Numbered from the stretch's first letter, positions 25,509 to 34,264 are shown. The stretch is 64,000 nt of DNA from Palsa-744 sp036498265 (GCA_036498265.1 DASYFT010000002.1:65521-129520); one strand, 5' to 3'. Made by a program: numbers and translations. The notes: a model not told the origin generated them from the letters alone.

Positions 25509-27277
25509 CGTTCACCGGCTGGCTCACGATCGCCCTGTTCGCGGCGATCCTCACTGCCCTCGCGATTCCGTTCGGGCGCTACATGGCGCGGGTCTACACG
25601 GGCGAGCGGGTCCTGCTCACCCCGATCTTCGCGGGGCCCGAGCGCTTCCTCTACAAGGTCATGCGGGTCGATCCCGGGCGAGAGCAGGACTGGAAGGCGT
25701 ACGCGAGAGGCCTGATCGTCTTCTCCCTTGCGGGCTGGCTCCTGCTGTACCTGATATTGCGGACCCAGAACGCCTTCTACGTCCCGCACGCGCTCAACCC
25801 GCTCGGGTTTCACTCGGCGCCGTGGAACGTGACGTTCAACACCACGTCGTCGTTCGTGACGAACACCAACTGGCAGTACTACAGCGGCGAGACCACCATG
25901 ACCTACCTCAGCCAGATGGTCGGGCTGACGGTCCAGAACTGGCTCTCGGCGGGCGTCGGCATCGTCGTGGCCGTCGCGCTGGTGCGGGGGATAGTCGGAC
26001 GGTCCGGCAAGAGCCTCGGCAACTTCTGGCAGGACCTCGTCCGGACGATCCTCTACGTGCTCGCGCCCATCTCCGTGATCGGGGCGTTCGTCCTGGTCTC
26101 CCAGGGAGTGATCGCCAACTTCTCCGACTATCTCACCGTCCACACGGTCACCGGTCTCACGCAGACGATCGCGATGGGGCCGGTGGCCTCCCAGGAGGTG
26201 ATCAAGGAGCTCGGGACGAACGGCGGCGGCTTCTTCAACGTCAACTCCGCCCACCCCTTCGAGAACCCGACGGCGTTCACCAACTTCTTCGAGATGATGC
26301 TCGTGCTGATCATCCCGGCGGCGCTCGTGTTCATGTACGGGCGGATGACCGGCAACCGCCGTCAGGGATACGCCATCTACGCGACGATGATGGTGATGTT
26401 CCTCGGCGCCGTCGCCGTCGCCTACATAGCCGAGGCGCACGGCTCGCCCGCGCAGCACGCGGCGGGCCTTCACACCCAGGTGATCTCGGGCTCCACCGGA
26501 GGGAACCTCGAAGGCAAGGAGCAGCGCTTCGGGATCGCCGGGTCCGCGCTCTTCGACACGATCACGACCGTCACCTCGTGTGGGGCGGTCAACAGTGCGA
26601 TCGAGTCGTTCACGGGCATCGGCGGCGCCGTGCCGTTCTCCAACCTCTCCGCCAGCGAGGTGATCTTCGGCGGCGTCGGAACGGGGCTGTACTCCATCCT
26701 TCTGTACGTCCTGCTGGCCGTCTTCATCGGCGGCCTGATGGTGGGCCGCACGCCGGAGTGGCTGGGCAAGAAGCTCGAAGCGAGGGAGATCAAGCTCGCA
26801 GGCCTCGGCATCCTCATCACGCCGCTCGCGGCGCTGTTCTGCACCGCTCTCGCCGTTGCCAGCCACGCGGGGCGTGTGTCGATCTCGAAAGCGGCGACCG
26901 GTCCGCAGGGCTTCTCGGAGACCCTGTACGCCTACCTCTCGCAATCGAACAACAACGGCTCGGCGTTCGCCGGCTACACCGGCTTCATCCAGCCGGCCGC
27001 CGGCAACGTCGGCTCGCATGGGGTCACCTTCGCCGATCTGCTGGGCGCCTTCGCGATGCTGTTCGCGCGCTTCGCTCCGATCCTGTTCGCACTGGCCGTG
27101 GCCGGCTCCCTGGCCGGAAAGCGCGTGACCCCCGTCGGGCTCGGCACGATGCGCACCGACAACGGCACGTTCGTCGTGCTGCTCATCGGGGTGATCATCC
27201 TGGTCGGCGCGCTGACCTTCTTCCCCGCCCTCTTGCTCGGACCGATCGTCCAGGGCCTGACGACCCACCTCTACTGA
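25505..27277 (+). CDS. kdpA: Potassium-transporting ATPase subunit A
   Basis: K+-selective channel-like subunit of the KdpFABC pump, in the cytoplasmic membrane. The four filter-region repeats are visible: SFVTNTNWQ, LGTNGGGFFNVNSAHPFENP, TSCGAVNSAIESF and SNNNGSAFAGYT. The 590-residue, roughly ten-helix product matches the family. The GTG start is fixed by the overlap with kdpF and by the conserved N-terminal helix; sequence further upstream in this frame is kdpF read out of frame. Confidence 0.95.
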   Translation: MTFTGWLTIALFAAILTALAIPFGRYMARVYTGERVLLTPIFAGPERFLYKVMRVDPGREQDWKAYARGLIVFSLAGWLLLYLILRTQNAFYVPHALNPLGFHSAPWNVTFNTTSSFVTNTNWQYYSGETTMTYLSQMVGLTVQNWLSAGVGIVVAVALVRGIVGRSGKSLGNFWQDLVRTILYVLAPISVIGAFVLVSQGVIANFSDYLTVHTVTGLTQTIAMGPVASQEVIKELGTNGGGFFNVNSAHPFENPTAFTNFFEMMLVLIIPAALVFMYGRMTGNRRQGYAIYATMMVMFLGAVAVAYIAEAHGSPAQHAAGLHTQVISGSTGGNLEGKEQRFGIAGSALFDTITTVTSCGAVNSAIESFTGIGGAVPFSNLSASEVIFGGVGTGLYSILLYVLLAVFIGGLMVGRTPEWLGKKLEAREIKLAGLGILITPLAALFCTALAVASHAGRVSISKAATGPQGFSETLYAYLSQSNNNGSAFAGYTGFIQPAAGNVGSHGVTFADLLGAFAMLFARFAPILFALAVAGSLAGKRVTPVGLGTMRTDNGTFVVLLIGVIILVGALTFFPALLLGPIVQGLTTHLY

Positions 27278-27278
27278 C

Positions 27279-27944
27279 ATGCGCCGCGACGTCGTCACAG
27301 CAGCCATCGGCATCGTCGTCATGACGATCCTGCTCGGCCTCGTCTACCCGCTGTTCGTGACGGGAGTCAGCCAGGTCGCGTTCCCAGGCAACGCCAACGG
27401 CCAGAAGCTGTTCTCGGGCGGCCGGTTGGTCGGGTCGAGGATCATCGGCCAGAGCTTCGCCCGACCGGTCATCGGCAAGAACGGCAAGCCGGTGGAGAAG
27501 GAAGGTGAAACGGTCACCGAACCGGATCCCCGCTACTTCCAGTCGCGCCCGTCCGTCACGGAACGCGGCGCCTACAACGCCGCCGCCAGCACCTTCTCCA
27601 ACCTGGGGCCGAACAACGTGGCGACCAGGGAAGCCGACGAAGAACACATCAAGGCATACCTCGAACTGAACAAGCCGTACCTCCCGGGCCTCAGCGCCGC
27701 GACGACCCCAGTCGACGCTGCCAACAGCTCCGGCTCGAACCTCGATCCAGAAATCTCACAGGCCAACGCGCGCATACAGGCTCACCGGATCGCCGCCGTC
27801 CGCCACATGTCCCTCGCCGCCGTGGACCGGCTCATCTCCAGCTACACCGATGCCCGCGGCATCGGCTTCTCGGGCGAGCCCGGGGTGAACGTGCTCGAGC
27901 TGAACCTGGCCCTCGACCGCTCGCACGGAAGAGCAAGCCCATGA
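27279..27944 (+). CDS. kdpC: Potassium-transporting ATPase subunit C
   Basis: Single-span subunit with an extracytoplasmic domain that stabilises the pump and raises its ATP affinity. The N-terminal helix (about residues 8-28), GSRIIGQSF, YFQSRPS, SNLGP and the C-terminal VNVLELNLALD are family features. The 221-residue length is slightly above average. It starts 1 bp after the kdpA stop and overlaps kdpB by 4 bp. It precedes kdpB, the reverse of the usual A-B-C order. Confidence 0.94.
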   Translation: MRRDVVTAAIGIVVMTILLGLVYPLFVTGVSQVAFPGNANGQKLFSGGRLVGSRIIGQSFARPVIGKNGKPVEKEGETVTEPDPRYFQSRPSVTERGAYNAAASTFSNLGPNNVATREADEEHIKAYLELNKPYLPGLSAATTPVDAANSSGSNLDPEISQANARIQAHRIAAVRHMSLAAVDRLISSYTDARGIGFSGEPGVNVLELNLALDRSHGRASP

Positions 27945-30025
27945 GCACGCCTGCACCGGCAGCAACCGAGAAGAGGGCGATCTCGCTCTTCCAGCGCGAC
28001 ATCGTCCTGAGGGCTCTGCTCGACAGCGTCAAGAAGCTCGACCCGCGGGTGCAGATCCGCAACCCCGTCATGTTCGTCGTCGAGGTCGGCTCGGTGATCA
28101 CGACGGTGACCTGGCTGATCCAGGCGTTCGGCGGCAAGCCGCTGGGCGGCGGCAACGAGCCGGCCTGGTACACGTTCCTGATCGCGCTGTGGCTGTGGCT
28201 CACGGTCATCTTCGCCAACATGGCCGAGGCCTTCGCCGAGGGCCGTGGCCGCGCCCAGGCGGACACGCTGCGGGCGATGCGCAGAGAGACCGTTGCGAAA
28301 ATGCGCGACGGCTCGACCAGGGCCGCATCGGAGCTCACGCGCGGCGACGTCGTCGTCGTGCCCGCGGGGGAGCTGATCCCCGGTGACGGCACGGTGATCG
28401 AGGGAATCGCCACGGTCGACGAGTCGGCGATCACCGGCGAGTCGGCACCCGTCATCCGCGAGTCCGGGGGAGATCGCAGCGCCGTCACCGGCGGCACCCG
28501 CGTGACCTCGGATGAGATCGTCGTCGAAATCACCCAGGAGCCAGGGAAGTCGTTCCTCGATCGGATGATCACCCTGGTCGAGGGCGCCGCGCGGCGCAAG
28601 ACGCCGAACGAGATCGCGCTGAACATCCTGCTCGCGGCGCTGACCCTGATCTTCCTGATCGTCGTCGCCACGCTGCGGCCCTTCGGCCTCTTCTCCGGGA
28701 CGCCGATCTCCGAGACCACCCTGATCGCGCTCCTCGTAGCGCTGATCCCCACCACGATCGGCGCGCTTCTTTCGGCCATCGGCATCGCCGGCATCGACCG
28801 CTTGGTGCGGCGCAACGTGCTCGCCCTCTCCGGTCGGGCAGTGGAGGCCTCGGGCGACGTCGACGTGCTGCTGCTGGACAAGACCGGGACCATCACGATC
28901 GGCAACCGCCTCGCTTCGGAGTTCGTTCCGATGCCAGGCGTGCCCGAGTCCGAGCTGGCGGAGGTGGCACAGCTGTCCTCGCTCGCAGACGAGACGCCTG
29001 AGGGTCGCTCGATCGTGGTCCTCGCCAAGCAGTACGGCATCCGCGAGCACGACATGAGCACGCTCGGCGCCAAGTTCGTGCCGTTCACCGCCCAGACGAG
29101 GATGAGCGGCGTCGACCTGGACGGCAGGCGCCTGCGCAAGGGCGCCGGCGACGCGATCATCGACCTCGTCAGGCGAGAAGGCGGCGCTCCGCCGCCCGAG
29201 CTGCAGACCCAGCTCGACAGGATCGGCCGCGAAGGCGGCACGCCCCTGGCCGTCGCGCGAGACAACCAGGTGCTCGGCGTGATCTACCTCAAGGACACGA
29301 TCAAGGAGGGGATGCGCGTTCGCTTCGACCACCTCCGCGCCATGGGGATCAAGACGGTGATGGTGACGGGGGACAACCGCCTGACCGCGGCCAAGATCGC
29401 CGAGGAGTCCGGCGTCGACGACTTCCTCTCCGAAGCCACGCCGGAGGCCAAGCTGGCCCTGATCCGCGAACAGCAGGCCGACGGTCGACTCGTAGCGATG
29501 ACCGGAGACGGGACCAACGATGCCCCGGCGCTCGCGCAGGCCGACGTGGGCGTGGCCATGAACTCCGGCACGCAGGCGGCCCGCGAGGCGGGCAACATGG
29601 TGGACCTGGACTCCAATCCGACGAAGCTCATCGAGATCGTCGAGGTGGGAAAGCAGCTGCTGATCACGCGGGGGTCGCTGACGACGTTCTCGATCGCCAA
29701 CGACGTCGCCAAGTACTTTGCGATCCTGCCGGCGATCTTCGTGACCACCTGGGCGCCGGGGCCTGGCCAGAAGAGCCCGCTGCACGTGCTCAACGTCATG
29801 GGCCTCGGCTCGCCGCGCAGCGCGATCATCTCGGCGATCATCTTCAACGCCCTCGTGATCCCGCTGCTGATCCCGATCGCACTGCGCGGCGTCAGCTACC
29901 GGCCGATCGGCGCGAGCGCGCTGCTGCGCCGCAACCTCTTGATCTACGGCCTCGGCGGGGTCATCGCGCCGTTCATCGGGATCAAGCTGATCGACCTGGT
30001 CGTCCACAACCTGCTCGGCGGATGA
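27941..30025 (+). CDS. kdpB: Potassium-transporting P-type ATPase subunit B
   Basis: Catalytic P-type ATPase subunit that drives K+ uptake. Motifs in order: actuator TGES near residue 165, membrane helix 4, phosphorylation motif DKTGT (Asp313), nucleotide-binding segment KGA, hinge MVTGDN and MTGDGTNDAPAL. The 694-residue length is typical. Starts in an ATGA overlap with kdpC and ends in an ATGA overlap with the KdpD-N gene, so the whole set is translationally coupled. Confidence 0.96.
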   Translation: MSTPAPAATEKRAISLFQRDIVLRALLDSVKKLDPRVQIRNPVMFVVEVGSVITTVTWLIQAFGGKPLGGGNEPAWYTFLIALWLWLTVIFANMAEAFAEGRGRAQADTLRAMRRETVAKMRDGSTRAASELTRGDVVVVPAGELIPGDGTVIEGIATVDESAITGESAPVIRESGGDRSAVTGGTRVTSDEIVVEITQEPGKSFLDRMITLVEGAARRKTPNEIALNILLAALTLIFLIVVATLRPFGLFSGTPISETTLIALLVALIPTTIGALLSAIGIAGIDRLVRRNVLALSGRAVEASGDVDVLLLDKTGTITIGNRLASEFVPMPGVPESELAEVAQLSSLADETPEGRSIVVLAKQYGIREHDMSTLGAKFVPFTAQTRMSGVDLDGRRLRKGAGDAIIDLVRREGGAPPPELQTQLDRIGREGGTPLAVARDNQVLGVIYLKDTIKEGMRVRFDHLRAMGIKTVMVTGDNRLTAAKIAEESGVDDFLSEATPEAKLALIREQQADGRLVAMTGDGTNDAPALAQADVGVAMNSGTQAAREAGNMVDLDSNPTKLIEIVEVGKQLLITRGSLTTFSIANDVAKYFAILPAIFVTTWAPGPGQKSPLHVLNVMGLGSPRSAIISAIIFNALVIPLLIPIALRGVSYRPIGASALLRRNLLIYGLGGVIAPFIGIKLIDLVVHNLLGG

Positions 30026-31197
30026 TCGGCCAGAGCGAGTCGGATGACCCTGAGGCGAACGAGCGGGGATCTCCATCGGGCGCGCGCGGCCGCCTCAAGG
30101 TCTACCTGGGCATGGCTGCAGGCGTCGGCAAGACCTTCCGGATGCTGCTGGAGGGACGCGCCGAGCAGGAGGCGGGGCGCGACGTCGTGATCGGTCTGCT
30201 CGAGACCCACGGCCGTGCCGACACGGCGCAGCTCGCCGAAGGTCTTCCCACGCTTCCGCGCGTGCGTGTCAGCTACCGGCAGGCGACGATCGAGGAGATG
30301 GACCTGAGCGCCGTGCTCGCGCGAAGGCCGGAGCTGTGCCTGATCGATGAGCTCGCTCACACGAACGCGCCCGGCTCCGAGCACGCGAAGCGCTGGGAAG
30401 ACGTCGAACAGATCCTCGACTCGGGGATCGACGTGCTGTCCACGTTGAACGTCCAGCACCTCGAGTCGCTGAACGACCACATCACCGAGCTCAGCGGCAT
30501 CCGCGTGCGCGAGACGATCCCCGACGCGATCCTCGGGCGGGCCGACGAGGTCGTGCTGATCGACATCACGCCGGAGGCACTGCTCGAGCGCCTGCGCGCG
30601 GGCAAGGTCTACCCGCTCGATCGCATCGACGCCGCGCTCAACAACTTCTTCCGCATCGAGAACCTCGCCGCGCTGCGCGAGGTGGCGCTGCGCCAGGTCG
30701 CGGAAGAGGTCGGCGCGAAGCGCCTCACCACCGAGCTCGTCGGCTCGCGCGAGGAGACGCTCGCCGCGGACGCGCCCCAAGCGGTGGGCGAGCGGCTGCT
30801 CGCCCTCGTCGAGCCGTATCCGGGATCCCAACGACTCGTGCGGCGGGCGTGGCGCTCGGCACAGCGCCTGGGCGCCGAGCTCGAGCTCCTGTGGGTCCGC
30901 TCGCCCGGCCAGAAGCTCTCCGACGATCAGGAGCGCTCCCTCGCCGCGCTGCGCCAGCTCGCATCCGTGCTCGGCGCGAGATTGCTGGAGGAGGAATCGG
31001 ACGATCTCCCGGCGGCCGTTGCCGACGTCGCCGAACGTCGCGGCGTCACCTACATCCTGCTCGGCCGCTCGCGCCCGGCGCGGGGCCTCGCTCGCCTGCG
31101 CACCCCGCTGCCGCAGCGCCTCATGCAGCGGCTGCCCGGCGTCGACGTTCGGATCGTGGCCGACCGGGGGCGACACGCGGGCTCGGAGCGCGCATGA
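30022..31197 (+). CDS. Stand-alone KdpD N-terminal sensor protein, copy 1
   Basis: Soluble protein (391 aa) corresponding to the front half of KdpD and lacking any helix or kinase domain. A basic patch is followed by the KdpD ATP-binding domain with Walker A (GMAAGVGKTFRML), the Walker B-like ELCLIDELAHTN and NVQHLESLND, ending near residue 235. A Usp-type domain follows (about 250-390, with ILLGRSRPARG). In classical KdpD this half tunes kinase activity and in some Firmicutes binds c-di-AMP. It presumably acts in trans on the kinase at 22862. The start is fixed by an ATGA overlap with kdpB. Confidence 0.9.
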   Translation: MIGQSESDDPEANERGSPSGARGRLKVYLGMAAGVGKTFRMLLEGRAEQEAGRDVVIGLLETHGRADTAQLAEGLPTLPRVRVSYRQATIEEMDLSAVLARRPELCLIDELAHTNAPGSEHAKRWEDVEQILDSGIDVLSTLNVQHLESLNDHITELSGIRVRETIPDAILGRADEVVLIDITPEALLERLRAGKVYPLDRIDAALNNFFRIENLAALREVALRQVAEEVGAKRLTTELVGSREETLAADAPQAVGERLLALVEPYPGSQRLVRRAWRSAQRLGAELELLWVRSPGQKLSDDQERSLAALRQLASVLGARLLEEESDDLPAAVADVAERRGVTYILLGRSRPARGLARLRTPLPQRLMQRLPGVDVRIVADRGRHAGSERA

Positions 31198-31766
31198 CCG
31201 TGGTGTGGATCCTGATCGGCGTGGCGGTGGCCCTCGCGATCGGTCTGGCCGCCGGCTACTGGCTGCCGCCGCACGGACGGCTGCCGGCACGCGATCGTCC
31301 GCGCCCCGTGCGCAGCATCCTGCTCCCTTTCACCGGACAGGCCATCTCCCGCCGCTCGTTCGAGGCGGCGGTCCGGCTGGCGAAGGCCGAGAACGCGCGG
31401 ATCATGCCGGCATTCCTGGCCACCGTGCCCATGAACCTGCCGCTCGACACGCCCTTGCCGGTGCAGTGCGGGCGCGGCATGCCAATGCTGGAGGCGATCG
31501 AGCAGCGCGTCACGTCACAGGGCCTCGAGGTCGAGTCCCGAGTGGGCCGCGGACGCTCGGCGAGGGATGCTCTGCGCAAGCTCCTCGAAGAGGAGCAGTT
31601 CGACCGGATCATCGTCTCCGCCGACGAAGATCCGCATTCGGGCCTCAGCTACGACGATCTGAGGTGGCTGCTCGAGCGGGTGCCGGCGGAGATCCTCATC
31701 CTCCGTCCGGCTCCGGAGGACACTCGCAGGATCTCCGCGAACGGCGCATCGCCCCCGTCTGACTAG
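31194..31766 (+). CDS. Membrane-anchored Usp-like protein, end of the kdp operon
   Basis: A 190-residue protein with one N-terminal helix (about residues 3-22) and a cytoplasmic-type Usp/Rossmann-like domain beginning at RSILLPFTGQ. Predicted secondary structure alternates as in universal stress proteins, ending with AEILILRPAP, but the ATP-binding GxxGxxxxG loop is not evident. It starts in an ATGA overlap with KdpD-N copy 1, so it is in the kdp transcript. Its TAG shares the palindrome CTAG with the stop of the antiporter on the other strand. Possibly a membrane partner for the detached sensor. Confidence 0.75.
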   Translation: MTVVWILIGVAVALAIGLAAGYWLPPHGRLPARDRPRPVRSILLPFTGQAISRRSFEAAVRLAKAENARIMPAFLATVPMNLPLDTPLPVQCGRGMPMLEAIEQRVTSQGLEVESRVGRGRSARDALRKLLEEEQFDRIIVSADEDPHSGLSYDDLRWLLERVPAEILILRPAPEDTRRISANGASPPSD

Positions 31767-32989
31767 TCGCCATGGCGCGATATCCACCGGATGCCCGGCG
31801 TGTCGCTCGCACCGTGCAGGAGGATCGAGGCGAACACCGCGAGCGCCGCCAGGTTGAAGATCTCCCGGCCGTCCTGCACCTGGCGGCCCAGGATCAGCAG
31901 GGAGAACGCGATCGTCGCGACGCCCTTGGGGCCGAACCAGGCGATGAACGCCTTCCCGGCCCGTGAGAGCCGTGTGCCGGCGAGCGCCGCCCACACCGCG
32001 ACCGGGCGGGCGATGAGGAACGTGGCCGCGACCACGCCAACGGCCGCCCAGCCGTCCGAGAAGAGCCCGTGCAGTGTCAGCAGCGAGCCGAACACGGCGA
32101 AGATCCCCAGCTTCACGATCTCGACGAGCGCCTCGACGCGATCCGCGAAGTACTCGCGCAGGTCGGGCCGGCGGACGCCGATCACGATCGCCGCCACGAA
32201 GACAGCGATGAACGCGTTGCCCTGAGGGGCCAGTTCCACGAGGCCGTAGGTCGCGAACGCGCAGCCCAGCCCGTAGAGAGCCTTCTGGTGGGCCGGGATC
32301 GGGCGATAGAGGTGGCCGTCGGTTCCGCGCGGCATCAGCACCGAGCCGACGAGGCCCGCGACGAGCCCGAACGCCAGGCCCAGCCCGACGTCCTGGAGAA
32401 CGAATCGCCACCAGACGAAGCCCCCGCTGTTCGGCTCCAGCGCGGCGGCGAACGCCAGGACGGCCGGCAGCGCCAGGCCATCGTTGAGACCCGACTCGAG
32501 GTTGAGCGAGTTGCGGATCACGCGCGGCACCCGATGGTCGGTGACCACGCCGGATGAGAGGACGGGATCGGTGGGCGAGAGCAGGGCGCCGAGCAGGAAG
32601 GACTCGGTCCAGTCCAGGCCGACGAGCACCCGAGCGGACAGCGCCACGATCGCGGCGGTGACCGGCATGGCGATCACGAGCTTGCGCAGCGGCAGATGCC
32701 AGTGGCTCTGCAGCATCTCGCGGTCGACCTCGAGGCCGTCGCGGAACAGGATCACGATCAGCGCGACATTTGCCAGGTCACGCACGAAGCCCGATGTCGG
32801 CTCCAGTTTGATGGCGCCGAATCCCCCTTCCCCGAGGATGAACCCGGCGAGCACGAAGAGGGCTGACAGCGACAGAATCGTGCGTCGTGCCAGACCGGAG
32901 AGCAGCGCGCCTAGTACGAGCAGGCCGCCGAGCACGGCTGCGCCCGTCTGAAACGAGGTCACTTCGGTAGCGTCCCATACGGCGCTCAT
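31763..32989 (-). CDS. CPA1-type Na+(K+)/H+ antiporter
   Basis: Polytopic cation/proton antiporter of the NhaP/CPA1 group (408 aa, about 12 helices). Family motifs include the ion-site segment GALLSPTDPVLSS and NLESGLNDGLALP; WFGPKGVATIAFSLL lies near the C-terminus. No RCK domain follows. It is the only minus-strand gene in the K+ island and fits without intergenic bases: its TAG overlaps the Usp stop in CTAG (31763-31766) and its ATG overlaps the next KdpD-N start in CATG (32987-32990). Probable role: K+ or Na+ efflux opposing Kdp uptake; the ion is not determinable from sequence. A longer frame to 33088 lies inside the KdpD-N gene. Confidence 0.9.
   Translation of the reverse strand: MSAVWDATEVTSFQTGAAVLGGLLVLGALLSGLARRTILSLSALFVLAGFILGEGGFGAIKLEPTSGFVRDLANVALIVILFRDGLEVDREMLQSHWHLPLRKLVIAMPVTAAIVALSARVLVGLDWTESFLLGALLSPTDPVLSSGVVTDHRVPRVIRNSLNLESGLNDGLALPAVLAFAAALEPNSGGFVWWRFVLQDVGLGLAFGLVAGLVGSVLMPRGTDGHLYRPIPAHQKALYGLGCAFATYGLVELAPQGNAFIAVFVAAIVIGVRRPDLREYFADRVEALVEIVKLGIFAVFGSLLTLHGLFSDGWAAVGVVAATFLIARPVAVWAALAGTRLSRAGKAFIAWFGPKGVATIAFSLLILGRQVQDGREIFNLAALAVFASILLHGASDTPGIRWISRHGD
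32968..32973 (+). promoter_or_regulatory. Possible -10 for the second KdpD-N gene, inside the antiporter gene
   Basis: TAGCGT lies 14 nt before the ATG at 32988, allowing a short leader of about 8 nt. It falls within the first codons of the antisense antiporter gene, because no non-coding space exists. Only the hexamer match supports it. Confidence 0.3.
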
Positions 32990-34241
32990 GGCAACCGAGC
33001 GAGGACACCTGAAGGTCTTCATCGGAATGGCGCCCGGCGTGGGGAAGACCTTCCGCATGCTCCAGGACGGCGCAGCCGAGGCCGCCAACGGCCGCGACGT
33101 CGTGATCGGCTACCTGGAGCCGCACGGTCGCGCCGAGACGGTCGCGCAGGCGGAGGGTCTGGAGCTGGTGCCCCGCCGCTCCGTCGCCTACCGCGGACGA
33201 TCGCTCGAGGAGATGGACCTCCCGGTGGTGCTCGAGCGCAGGCCGGAGCTGTGCCTCATCGATGAGCTCGCGCACACCAACCCTCCCGGCCTCGAGCACG
33301 AGAAGCGCTACGAGGACGTGCGCGACGTGCTCGACGCCGGCATCGACGTCTTCTCCACGGTCAACGTGCAGCACCTCGAGAGCCTCAACGACCAGGTGGC
33401 CCGGCTGACCGGCACCCGGGTCCGCGAGACGATCCCGGATGAAGTGCTCTCGCACGCCGACGAGGTCGTCCTGATCGACCTGACTCCAGAGGCGCTGATC
33501 GCACGCCTGCGGGCAGGCAAGGTCTATCCACATGAGCGGGTGCCGGCGGCGCTCCAGAACTTCTTCAAGATCGAGAACCTCGCGGCTCTCCGCGAGACGG
33601 CTCTGCGGCAGGTCGCCGAGGACGTCGAGGTCAAGCGCCTGGTGCGGGTGCCCGGTCCGGTCCTCCGTCGCGACGATGACGGGCGGCCGGCGGAGGCCGA
33701 CAACGGCCCGCAGCAGATCACCGATCGCCTGCTCGCCCTCGCCACCCTCGCCCCGCGCTCGGAGCGTGTCGTCCGCCGGGCCTGGCGCTCGGCCCAGCGC
33801 CTCGACGCCCCGCTGGACGTGCTCGTGGTGCGTCCGCCCGGGCGCCCGCCGAGCCCGGAGGACCGCAGGCGCCTCGAGGAGCTTCGACGGCTCACCGCGA
33901 TGCTCGGCGCCCGGCTTCGCGTCGAGCAGGGTGAGGACGTCGGCGCGGTGGCCGTCGAGGTCGCCCGCTCGCTCGGTGCGACCTACGTGTTCATGGGAAC
34001 GCCGGGCGCCCGCAGGGGCCTTGCACGACTCGGCCGGGGTCGGCTGGACCGCTCACTGCTCGGCGATCTGCTCCGAGGGCTCCCCGGAGTCGACCTGCGG
34101 CTCGTCGCGGACCCGTCGATGCGGCAGCACGGCGCCGAGCAGGAGACGGGCGCTGCAGCGGCAGGAGTCGAGGGGGAGCGCGACGAAGCCCTCTCGAGCG
34201 GCCGTCCACCCGAGGGCCGGCCCTTTACTGACGATTCATAA
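32988..34241 (+). CDS. Stand-alone KdpD N-terminal sensor protein, copy 2
   Basis: Paralogue of the protein at 30022, again without membrane or kinase domains (417 aa). Walker A (GMAPGVGKTFRML), ELCLIDELAHTN and NVQHLESLND are intact, and similarity to copy 1 is very high through about residue 220. The Usp-like part (about 240-385) diverges more and ends YVFMGTPGARRGLARLG, followed by a Gly/Glu/Ala-rich tail absent from copy 1. The ATG overlaps the divergent antiporter start by two bases. Two N-domains sharing one kinase suggests alternative sensing inputs; that is inference. Confidence 0.9.
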   Translation: MATERGHLKVFIGMAPGVGKTFRMLQDGAAEAANGRDVVIGYLEPHGRAETVAQAEGLELVPRRSVAYRGRSLEEMDLPVVLERRPELCLIDELAHTNPPGLEHEKRYEDVRDVLDAGIDVFSTVNVQHLESLNDQVARLTGTRVRETIPDEVLSHADEVVLIDLTPEALIARLRAGKVYPHERVPAALQNFFKIENLAALRETALRQVAEDVEVKRLVRVPGPVLRRDDDGRPAEADNGPQQITDRLLALATLAPRSERVVRRAWRSAQRLDAPLDVLVVRPPGRPPSPEDRRRLEELRRLTAMLGARLRVEQGEDVGAVAVEVARSLGATYVFMGTPGARRGLARLGRGRLDRSLLGDLLRGLPGVDLRLVADPSMRQHGAEQETGAAAAGVEGERDEALSSGRPPEGRPFTDDS

Positions 34242-34248
34242 AAGCTTC

Positions 34249-34254
34249 TAGCAT
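34249..34254 (+). promoter_or_regulatory. Predicted -10 upstream of the secreted glycosidase-like gene
   Basis: TAGCAT just after the stop of the second KdpD-N gene, 10 nt before the ATG of a short leader frame and 66 nt before the glycosidase ATG. A small inverted repeat (CCTGC, 7-nt loop, GCAGG) follows within the leader at 34271-34287. Confidence 0.4.
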
Positions 34255-34264
34255 CACGCAACCA

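Noticed and set aside
30022..34241. The two KdpD-N genes as fragments of one kdpD broken by an inserted antiporter
   Set aside because: Both copies contain the same N-terminal domains with complete motifs, so they are duplicates and not two halves. Neither contains kinase sequence.
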